NCBI GenBank assembly: GCA_963817335.1
Contig: CAWFNX010000005.1
Span: forward strand, 806,001 to 870,000
From: AV40 sp963817335
GTDB lineage: Bacteria; Verrucomicrobiota; Verrucomicrobiia; Chthoniobacterales; UBA10450
Direction: 5' to 3'
Length of the DNA stretch: 64,000 nucleotides
A program made the translations under genes and the position numbers. The notes under the pieces are model-generated. The model made no database searches. It worked only from the letters and a program-made list of their open reading frames with translations, and had not been told where the DNA came from. Position 1 is the first letter of the stretch; each line of letters starts with the position of its first letter. This document shows, in pieces, positions 57,761 to 64,000 of the stretch.

Positions 57761-58141
57761 GTGTTTTCTTTCGCTGGCAGGACGATCACGGTATTCACTC
57801 TCTGTCTGGCGGTGGGTTTGCACTGGCTCACCCTTCAATCGGTTGCTTGGACCGCGATGATGTTTCGCAATGTGACGCAGGTCTCGTTTTGCCAGGCGGT
57901 GAAGCGCACCTTCGACGGGGCGCACCCCTGTTCGCTATGTCGTATCGTGAACAAAGGACACGCATCCGATCAAAAGCGTGGTGCCCAAATTTCGTCGGTA
58001 AAGATCGACATCGCCTTTGTCTCCAGAGTAATTCGGTTATTGCCCCGACGGATGCCGTTCCAATACGCATCGCTCGAGGTTCGGCTTTCCGAGACTAATC
58101 ACTCGCCGCCTTCGCCTCCTCCGCGCCCGGAACTCGCTTAG
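57761..58141 (+). CDS. Small conserved protein with HPCSLC motif
   Basis: 126 residues from a GTG start. A hydrophobic N-terminus (TITVFTLCLAVGLHWLTLQS) acts as signal or anchor. Then FDGAHPCSLCRIVNKG carries a Cys-x2-Cys after His-Pro, a pattern I recall in small Verrucomicrobiota proteins near metal efflux or cytochrome genes. The tail is Pro-rich (SPPSPPPRPELA). A heme- or metal-binding role is possible but unproven. The downstream gene is an outer-membrane protein starting CACGC, 114 bases away. Confidence 0.6.
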   Translation: MFSFAGRTITVFTLCLAVGLHWLTLQSVAWTAMMFRNVTQVSFCQAVKRTFDGAHPCSLCRIVNKGHASDQKRGAQISSVKIDIAFVSRVIRLLPRRMPFQYASLEVRLSETNHSPPSPPPRPELA

Positions 58142-58255
58142 CGCAGAAAGCGGAAACGGAGTCGGCGCCGTGCGTGTGCACGAACCGTCGTCTCTCTTCG
58201 CGTTCACTGATAAGCCTCGCCTCGCTGCGGCGGTTCCAACCTTTGGAGGACTCTA

Positions 58256-59200
58256 ATGCACAAACCATTGTATTTTTTTCACCAGTTAGGCCTTTACCCG
58301 GTCGTTCTGGCTGCGCTGGTGACTGCACAAACCGCGTGGGGTTGCGCGTGCGGCTGCGACATTTTCGATGTCGGGACGAGCTCAATGTTTCCGAACCATC
58401 CGGGCGCAATGATTTTCATCGATTACGATTTCCAAGACCAAAATCAAAACTGGAGCGGCACGTCCACAGCGCCCGCTTCGCACAATGATGACAAGGAGAT
58501 TAAGACCAGCTTCACGGATCTTGGATTCCAATATCTTTTCAACGCCAGCTGGGGCGTCCAACTCCAGGTGCCGTATGATTTTCGTTCTTTCACAACGAAA
58601 ACCGACGCGGGGAAACTCGTTACCGATCATTGGAATCAATTCGGCGACGTACGTCTGGAAGGGCTTTACACTGGATTTTCTGCCGATCTTTCGGCTGGCG
58701 TAAATCTCGGCGTAAAGCTTCCAACGGGGGATTATAAGTTCGATTCCAAAGTCGTGGACCGCGATACGCAGCTCGGCACCGGAAGTACAGATCTCCTGAT
58801 CGGTGGCTTTTACCGACACCATGTGAATCTTCGCGCGAAACTCTTTTGGTTTGCGCAGACTGAACTGGATCTGCCGGTGCTGACTCTGGACCATTATCGC
58901 CCGGGGTTGGAGCTGGATAGCGCTGTTGGCACTTATTACGGCGGGTGGAACGTTGGCCGCGCTAAGGTTTCTCCTGTCGCGCAAGTCATCGTCTCCGAGC
59001 GGACTAGCGATGGCGGCGGAGCATCAGCTCACCCAGTCGCTTCGGGTTTTCAACGGGTTCTCCTTTCACCCGGAGTCGAAGTCGACATTCATTCTTTAAA
59101 ATTCTATGCCGATGCGGAAGTTCCCGTGTATCAGAACTTCACCGGAAACCAAATCGCGGCACCGGTCCTGATTAAGGCAACGATTTCCTACGAATTTTGA
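58256..59200 (+). CDS. Outer-membrane protein with N-terminal CxCGC motif
   Basis: 314 residues; GGAGGA six bases before the ATG supports the start. A signal peptide ends near QTAWG and the mature protein begins CACGCDIFDVGTSSMFP. Strands follow, typical of a putative transporter/outer-membrane family: MIFIDYDFQDQNQNW, GVQLQVPYDFRSF, DVRLEGLYTGFSADLSAGVN, VKLPTGDYKF, HVNLRAKLFWFAQTELDLPV, ending LIKATISYEF. The C-terminal Phe fits barrel insertion. The Cys-rich start could bind metal. Likely partner of the small Cys protein upstream. Confidence 0.75.
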   Translation: MHKPLYFFHQLGLYPVVLAALVTAQTAWGCACGCDIFDVGTSSMFPNHPGAMIFIDYDFQDQNQNWSGTSTAPASHNDDKEIKTSFTDLGFQYLFNASWGVQLQVPYDFRSFTTKTDAGKLVTDHWNQFGDVRLEGLYTGFSADLSAGVNLGVKLPTGDYKFDSKVVDRDTQLGTGSTDLLIGGFYRHHVNLRAKLFWFAQTELDLPVLTLDHYRPGLELDSAVGTYYGGWNVGRAKVSPVAQVIVSERTSDGGGASAHPVASGFQRVLLSPGVEVDIHSLKFYADAEVPVYQNFTGNQIAAPVLIKATISYEF

Positions 59201-59248
59201 AAATGAACTTGCTCCTTACTTTACAAGTAGGAGGCGTTCGATAATGCC

Positions 59249-60319
59249 TTGCCCCATGCCCGGCTATCTGGCAAAAGCACGCCGGTGAAATCTGGTCGAT
59301 TGCCTCGCAAAATTTTAGCTATCTGGGTTTTCGCAACCGTCTGCCAATCAGGTTTTGGCCAAAGCGCCAGCCTCGATGATACGGCCAGGCTGCTGGCCGG
59401 GTTGCCGGTGAACGGTCCGCTTTCGAATTTCACTCAAGATGAGCGATGGAAGGGACACGCCGCCGCGATGGACAATGCCTGGAAGACCAAAGAGTATTTC
59501 CAGCTCGGGCCCATCGCCACCTGGATGGAATCGCATGCGGGCGAGTATTATCGCAGCGGCGGCACGATGTACTACATGTTCAGCGGGCCGGATTTTCTTT
59601 ATGCGAACGCGTTTTTCCCGAACGCAAACACTTACATTCTGGCCGGTCTGGAGCCCGTTGGTCAGGTGCCGGACGTTTCCCGAATGAACGCGGACATGTT
59701 GACTGCAAACCTAGGTGCGTTGCGGAACTCGATGACCACGCTTTTGGTCACGCACTACTTTGTGACGGAGGAAATGAAGGCTGCGCTCGGCCACGGTAAT
59801 CTTACCGGAACGGTGCCGATCCTTTACGTATTTTTGGCGCGACTCGGTTGCACTGTGCTCGACACGACTTTTGTCCACAGCCCCGCCGACGGCGTAAAGA
59901 TCGCTTTCAGCCACAATGGCCGAACGCAGACTCTCTATTATTTCAAGACCGACCTTTCGGGTGGCAACAGCTCTTTTCTACGCTGGTGCGCGGCCCGAGG
60001 ACCAGGAGTCAGCCTGATCAAAGCAGCTTCTTATTTAATGCATGGCGAAGGTTTTTCGGGGGTGCGTGATTTTCTGCTGGGCCACAGCTCGTGCATTATT
60101 CAGGACGATTCGGGAATTCCGTTGCGCGATTTCAATAAAAACTGGGCGCTGGAATTTTATGGCCGCTTTATTCCCCACGGCGAGAAGTTTGGAAAGTACG
60201 ATCAAATCGCGCTGGCCGAAGTTTATCACCGGAATCCGCCTCCTCCCGAGCTCGGTTTTGCATTTGGTTACTGGTGGCAGGCCGAGCGTGGTTTATTGAT
60301 TCTCGCGCGTCACAAATAA
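59249..60319 (+). CDS. Secreted protein of unknown function
   Basis: 356 residues from TTG 59249; GTG 59285 gives a neater signal peptide (KSGRLPRKILAIWVFATVCQ) and is a good alternative. Conserved-looking blocks: DDTARLLAGLPVNGPLSNFT, YYRSGGTMYYMFSGPDFLYA, FFPNANTYILAGLEPVGQVP, VTHYFVTEEMKAAL, IPHGEKFGKYDQIAL, and GFAFGYWWQAERGLLILARH at the end. I do not recognise a named family or an active site. Probably periplasmic or secreted; single gene. Confidence 0.7.
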   Translation: MPHARLSGKSTPVKSGRLPRKILAIWVFATVCQSGFGQSASLDDTARLLAGLPVNGPLSNFTQDERWKGHAAAMDNAWKTKEYFQLGPIATWMESHAGEYYRSGGTMYYMFSGPDFLYANAFFPNANTYILAGLEPVGQVPDVSRMNADMLTANLGALRNSMTTLLVTHYFVTEEMKAALGHGNLTGTVPILYVFLARLGCTVLDTTFVHSPADGVKIAFSHNGRTQTLYYFKTDLSGGNSSFLRWCAARGPGVSLIKAASYLMHGEGFSGVRDFLLGHSSCIIQDDSGIPLRDFNKNWALEFYGRFIPHGEKFGKYDQIALAEVYHRNPPPPELGFAFGYWWQAERGLLILARHK

Positions 60320-60419
60320 TTTTCCGCAGGACAACTTGGTCATTCCAATGCAGGCGAACCGACGGGCCGACATGGAGTCGGGACGCACGCAATTGAGGGC
60401 TGAAGCGAATCGGCTGCGG

Positions 60420-63400
60420 CTATTGCGGCGCCGCTCCGCTATTTTTTTCGAACTCTTTGGTCAGCGCAGCTGCATCGCTCGTCAAAGCCTCGTGTTGCAT
60501 GAATTCGTTCAAGTCCTCTGCAGCTTGGGCCGCTCGCGGATCATGAACGGCGGTGTAGGTATTCGTTCGTGTCTCCAGGAACGGGCGGTTCCAGACAATG
60601 TTTGGTTCAAGCGCGCTGACCACTCGAAGAGTGCGCTCACCGAACTGATTACCATCCGCCACGATTGCGATCGAAATAATTCTAACTTCGCGAGCAAATT
60701 CGCTGTTCCAAACGCAGAGCGGCGTACTCAAAACGTCGTATAGAGGAGCAGCGATTTCTGGCGACTTTGTCGCATGAGCAATTTCTTCGGCGAGGGCCAG
60801 CGAATTGTTCATTAGCCCCTGGTCCGGCCATGCGTTTTGGTGGGCGGCCTGAAAAAATCTTACGAGATCGTCGGCGGCTTCCTTCATCTTTCCTTGTTTC
60901 CAATTTAGGGTTGCTCGAATTGCGTCCGCATCCGCCGGGACAATGGCTGCGATTTGATCGATGTAATTGGCGGCTTCCGGCTTGCCTTGAGTCGCTAAAA
61001 GGTCTGCGGCAACCTCAACCTGAAACAGCGTAATCGGTCCCTTCGCCTGGTTGGAAGGATTTCGCGCTTGCTCAACGTGATCCCAATCGATCTGCGATTC
61101 GTCAATGGGCGGCCGGTCACAATGCGCCGCCCGCGCGCTAGTTTGAAGGTTGGCGATCTGAAACGAATTCGGCGCATCGACGCTTCGCGCAAATGCAAAC
61201 TCGATCAACGTGCGGTCATCTGTATTGAGCGGTCCCTGATCGAGATTCTGCAAAGCCCTGGTCATTCTGAGATTGCCAACGTAGTGCGCGAGAAAATCTT
61301 CGAGTCCGTTCGCCTTCCAAGTGTCCAGCATCGCTTCCTTGAAGGGATCGCTGGAAAGTCGTTCCCGCAATGCGCCTACGTCGTAACGGGACGGCTCCAG
61401 CGATGCGGCCAGCAGCAGATCGCCCGGCTGAGGTTGCCACGATTCAATGTTCGGAAACACCGACCCGAGGGTACGATAAAAAATTTCGATCGTTCGATCA
61501 TCGACGCCGTAGGATTGAACCCACTGAAGGAAGATTCCGCCAGGATTGAGCCGATTTCTTACTGATTCATAAAACTCTCGAGTGAACAGGCTAGCCGTGC
61601 CGGCACGATACGGGTTCGATGGTTCCGACACGATCAAATCGTAGTTCGTCCGATCGGTCAAAAGCAGTTCCCTGCCGTCGCCGATGATCACGTGCACTTT
61701 CGGGTTTTCTAAAGCGCGATGATTCACGGGCGCGCAAAGTTTGGCGACATTCAAGACGGCTGGTTCAAGCTCCACCACGTCGACCTGTTCAATCGTCGGC
61801 AGCGCGGCAAGCCATCCCGCAGTGCTTCCGGTTCCCAAACCTACGACCAATGCTCGTTTGGGATTCGGGTGGAGTGCCGCACCGATTAACCCCGACATCA
61901 CTTGTGTTCCCGCGTCGCTCCGTGTGTTTCCGTCGGATTTGCCATTAACGATAAACGACACCCCGTCGGCATTTTGAATGCCCACGGTGCTCTCAATGCC
62001 GTCTACGTCGGATATGATGTGACGCCGAATACTTTGCATCGCATTGCGCAGATCGTTCGGCGAGACGTCGTAAAGCTTTAGTCGGCCAATGCCGATTGGG
62101 CTATGTCGCCAAAACGCGGTTGGTCCGACCGACAGCAGCATAAGCAGCGCCAGAATTGAAGTTGCCAGTGGGAGAAGCGCTCTAGCCCAGCGCGTTTGCT
62201 CGTCCGAGGGGAAACAGAGCGCAACGATTGCGAGTGCGGACAGAATTACCACAACAAGTTTCCAAACACCCGAGGCCGACAGGAGTGGAATAACACCGAA
62301 TCCACCGGCAAGGGAGCCGAGCAAAGCACCGATGGTATTCCAGGCATACGCAGCCCCGGTTTGGGCAGCGACCCCGCGACGTCCTTTACCAAGCAACGCT
62401 ACGAGCAGGGGAAATTGTATTCCAGAAACGAACGCCGCTGGAAAAATCACCAGACAACAAATCGCGGACCATGCCGTAACATGCCCATAAAATCCAAGGG
62501 TCCCAAGAGGGCGCAAAAGCATGGTCGTGACCGCGATCCGGTCACCCAATGCGTAGGGGACTGCGATAAACAGCCCTTCTGCTGCGCAAGTCAGCGCGAA
62601 CACACGAAGCGAGGCAGACCTTTTCAAATCGAACAAAGCATAAGTGACCCCACCTAAGCCGATTCCGAGAAGCGCCGACGCCAAAATTAAACCGAAAGAA
62701 AATGTCGATCCGCCGACCAGCGGACCAAGCATTCGGTACCAGACCATTTCCATCAGAAAAAATGCGAAACCGACTACGCCCGCGGCGAACCAAACGAACA
62801 CTTTGTTCACCACCGGATCGTCTTCATCATCCGAATCGTCGGATTTTTGACGCGGTTCCAACTTCGGGAGGGATCTCGCCAGGAGAAATGCGGCCAGCGC
62901 GACAATTAAATTGACCGCTGTTGCCCCCCAAAGGGTGAGGCGGTTTCCAAAGTGTTCGAAAAAATAAAACGTCCCGAGCAAGGCACCACTCACCGCGCCC
63001 AGAGTGTTGACGCCGTAAAGAACACCAAGGGTTCGTCGCGAAACATCGTCGGGTGTTACCACGGCCCGGGCGGCCGCGGGCAACGTTCCGCCCATCAGAA
63101 AGGTTGATGGCCCAAGAATCACCGCCGCCATCGCCAAACGGATGAGCGTTCCATTCAACATGCCCGTGGCCAACGTTCCTCCGACATCGATGTAAACTTT
63201 GCGCGCGTAGACAATTAGCAGCGGCGAGATTGCCGCGGTCAACGCGATGAATAATTCTAGCCACGCGTAAAACGCCAGTGGTCTCGCTCTCTTCTCTGAA
63301 ATTCGACCGAACAGAATCCCGCCGAATCCGAGCCCGGCCATGAAGACCCCGAGCACCGCCGCTGTCGCTGCCGTGGACGCTCCAAAAATCAGCCGAAACT

Positions 63401-63488
63401 CCCGTAACCAGGTCGTCTGATAGATCAAGGCGCAAAACCCAGATCCAAAAAGAAACAAAGGAACCAAGCGCTGTCTGCTGTGCATCAA
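60420..63488 (-). CDS. Fused MFS-type membrane protein and spermidine synthase-like domain
   Basis: 1022 residues. The N-terminal ~470 residues are two blocks of membrane helices (GSGFCALIYQTTWLREFRLI, FLMGGTLPAAARAVV, then a second block from about 230). Residues about 480-740 are spermidine synthase-like: VGIQNADGVSFIVNGKSDGN, RALVVGLGTGSTAGWLAALP (SAM motif), VDVVELEPAVLNVAKLC, VIIGDGRELLLTDRTNYDLI and SEPSNPYRAGTASLFTREFY. The C-terminal 280 residues are helical, TPR-like. The enzyme may act on polyamines or another amine in the membrane; the exact reaction is unproven for this fused type. Confidence 0.88.
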   Translation of the reverse strand: MMHSRQRLVPLFLFGSGFCALIYQTTWLREFRLIFGASTAATAAVLGVFMAGLGFGGILFGRISEKRARPLAFYAWLELFIALTAAISPLLIVYARKVYIDVGGTLATGMLNGTLIRLAMAAVILGPSTFLMGGTLPAAARAVVTPDDVSRRTLGVLYGVNTLGAVSGALLGTFYFFEHFGNRLTLWGATAVNLIVALAAFLLARSLPKLEPRQKSDDSDDEDDPVVNKVFVWFAAGVVGFAFFLMEMVWYRMLGPLVGGSTFSFGLILASALLGIGLGGVTYALFDLKRSASLRVFALTCAAEGLFIAVPYALGDRIAVTTMLLRPLGTLGFYGHVTAWSAICCLVIFPAAFVSGIQFPLLVALLGKGRRGVAAQTGAAYAWNTIGALLGSLAGGFGVIPLLSASGVWKLVVVILSALAIVALCFPSDEQTRWARALLPLATSILALLMLLSVGPTAFWRHSPIGIGRLKLYDVSPNDLRNAMQSIRRHIISDVDGIESTVGIQNADGVSFIVNGKSDGNTRSDAGTQVMSGLIGAALHPNPKRALVVGLGTGSTAGWLAALPTIEQVDVVELEPAVLNVAKLCAPVNHRALENPKVHVIIGDGRELLLTDRTNYDLIVSEPSNPYRAGTASLFTREFYESVRNRLNPGGIFLQWVQSYGVDDRTIEIFYRTLGSVFPNIESWQPQPGDLLLAASLEPSRYDVGALRERLSSDPFKEAMLDTWKANGLEDFLAHYVGNLRMTRALQNLDQGPLNTDDRTLIEFAFARSVDAPNSFQIANLQTSARAAHCDRPPIDESQIDWDHVEQARNPSNQAKGPITLFQVEVAADLLATQGKPEAANYIDQIAAIVPADADAIRATLNWKQGKMKEAADDLVRFFQAAHQNAWPDQGLMNNSLALAEEIAHATKSPEIAAPLYDVLSTPLCVWNSEFAREVRIISIAIVADGNQFGERTLRVVSALEPNIVWNRPFLETRTNTYTAVHDPRAAQAAEDLNEFMQHEALTSDAAALTKEFEKNSGAAPQ

Positions 63489-63811
63489 TGAAGAATTTGA
63501 AGGTTGTTTTTGAAGTGTCTTACCGGAGCCTACACGGTTCGCTACCTTTTTGTCAGTTTCGGCTTTTCTTTAGCCGACACTGATCTGATTTCCTTGGCCG
63601 CGGGCCCTCATCTGACAGCTCTTTAAACTGAGCGGACGGAAAATGACGATTTGCGTTAGTGGGTATCTGGACGATACTAAGTCCTTATTGGATCACTCTG
63701 TTTAACTTCACTGCACGGTAGATCGTCAGGTGGGCGTCGCTCATTGGTGGTTTGAAACCCGATTCCCGGGAACGGCTCTGTAGCTCCTAGTTTTTCCAAA
63801 TTCAAAACACA
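63489..63811. other. Divergent intergenic region, 323 bases
   Basis: It separates the MFS/spermidine synthase gene from the RRM gene and must hold both promoters. A hairpin TCAGTTTCGGC...GCCGACACTGA lies around 63554-63582. A long leader before an RRM/cold-shock-like gene is common. No tRNA or small gene is evident. Confidence 0.45.
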
Positions 63812-64000
63812 ATGAAACTGTACGTAGGTAATCTCTCTTTTGAGAGCACCGAGAACGATCTTCAGGATCTGTTCGAAAAACACGGCACCGTCAACGAAGT
63901 CCATCTGATGATGGACAAAATGACGGGCAAATCGCGCGGCTTCGCGTTCGTCACCATGAATGACGATACCCAGGCCACCGCGGCAAAAGATGCGCTAAAC
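63812..64000 (+). CDS. RRM-domain RNA-binding protein, N-terminal part (3' end outside window)
   Basis: 63 residues are visible. RNP2 is LYVGNLSF (residues 3-10) and RNP1 is KSRGFAFV (40-47), spaced as in a single RRM; FEKHGTVNEVHLMMDKMTGK lies between. Small bacterial RRM proteins of about 80-120 residues (cyanobacterial Rbp-like) bind RNA and are often cold-induced. The start is the first ATG, directly before RNP2. The remainder lies beyond the window. Confidence 0.93.
   Translation, partial: MKLYVGNLSFESTENDLQDLFEKHGTVNEVHLMMDKMTGKSRGFAFVTMNDDTQATAAKDALN

Overview
This window looks like chromosomal DNA of a Gram-negative soil bacterium, most likely a member of the Verrucomicrobiota (Chthoniobacterales / Spartobacteria type). 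The placement is an inference. It rests on the many outer-membrane beta-barrel proteins, several small secreted proteins of kinds I associate with that group, and intergenic DNA full of short degenerate repeats (GTTGAG tracts, CTGACYTCTGACY tracts, TGTAGG-flanked double hairpins). No 16S rRNA or tRNA gene was found to confirm it.

Layout. (1) 1-5.6 kb: toxin/defence-type genes: a partial AbrB-type antitoxin with a Doc/Fic toxin, a membrane Mrr-like nuclease, an alpha/beta hydrolase lipoprotein, and a nuclease-ATPase (DUF2075) followed by a PIN toxin cut off at a mobile repeat. (2) 5.6-17 kb: low gene density. Many very small membrane, secreted or basic proteins lie between repeats, with DUF2911, DinB-like, VOC, FmdB-like and NYN-domain genes and RNA polymerase omega (rpoZ). 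(3) 17-23.4 kb, minus strand: an isoprenylcysteine-type methyltransferase, an O-methyltransferase, DNA ligase D (without polymerase domain), tsf, rpsB, a VKOR/DsbA disulfide-forming pair and a cobalamin adenosyltransferase. (4) 23.4-33.5 kb, minus strand: rplA-rplJ-rplL-rpoB-rpoC, with a good sigma70 promoter before rplA and an intrinsic terminator/attenuator between rplL and rpoB. rpoB as given here carries five frameshifts within 1.3 kb. (5) 33.6-46 kb: secreted hydrolases and peptidases (amidohydrolase, CocE/NonD-type S15 hydrolase, TolB-like protein, DUF885 peptidase), an ATP-grasp/MFS pair, a four-repeat membrane protein, and an operon of DUF1259, a beta-propeller and an outer-membrane protein. 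(6) 47.1-50.5 kb: a PepSY-like protein, a MerB-like gene with an in-frame TGA at the catalytic cysteine, a LysE pseudogene, a VOC protein and a PLP decarboxylase. (7) 50.6-64 kb: a GIN-domain lipoprotein, a phosphodiesterase, four tandem paralogous outer-membrane beta-barrel genes, further outer-membrane/secreted proteins, a fused MFS/spermidine synthase, and the start of an RRM RNA-binding protein.

The most interesting signal is at 47.5-48.2 kb. A MerB (organomercurial lyase) family gene runs in one frame for 229 codons, interrupted only by TGA exactly where the family's second catalytic cysteine belongs. Twelve bases after the TGA is a perfect 7-bp hairpin with a GGUC loop, the arrangement of a bacterial SECIS element. 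This is a candidate selenocysteine-containing MerB homologue. A simple nonsense mutation remains possible, because the same window holds a LysE pseudogene next door and the frameshifted rpoB.

The second theme is repeats entering genes. One repeat supplies the C-terminus of the NYN protein, another forms an in-frame insert in the LigD linker, another supplies the stop codon of the holin-like gene, and a fourth sits at the break point of the PIN toxin gene.
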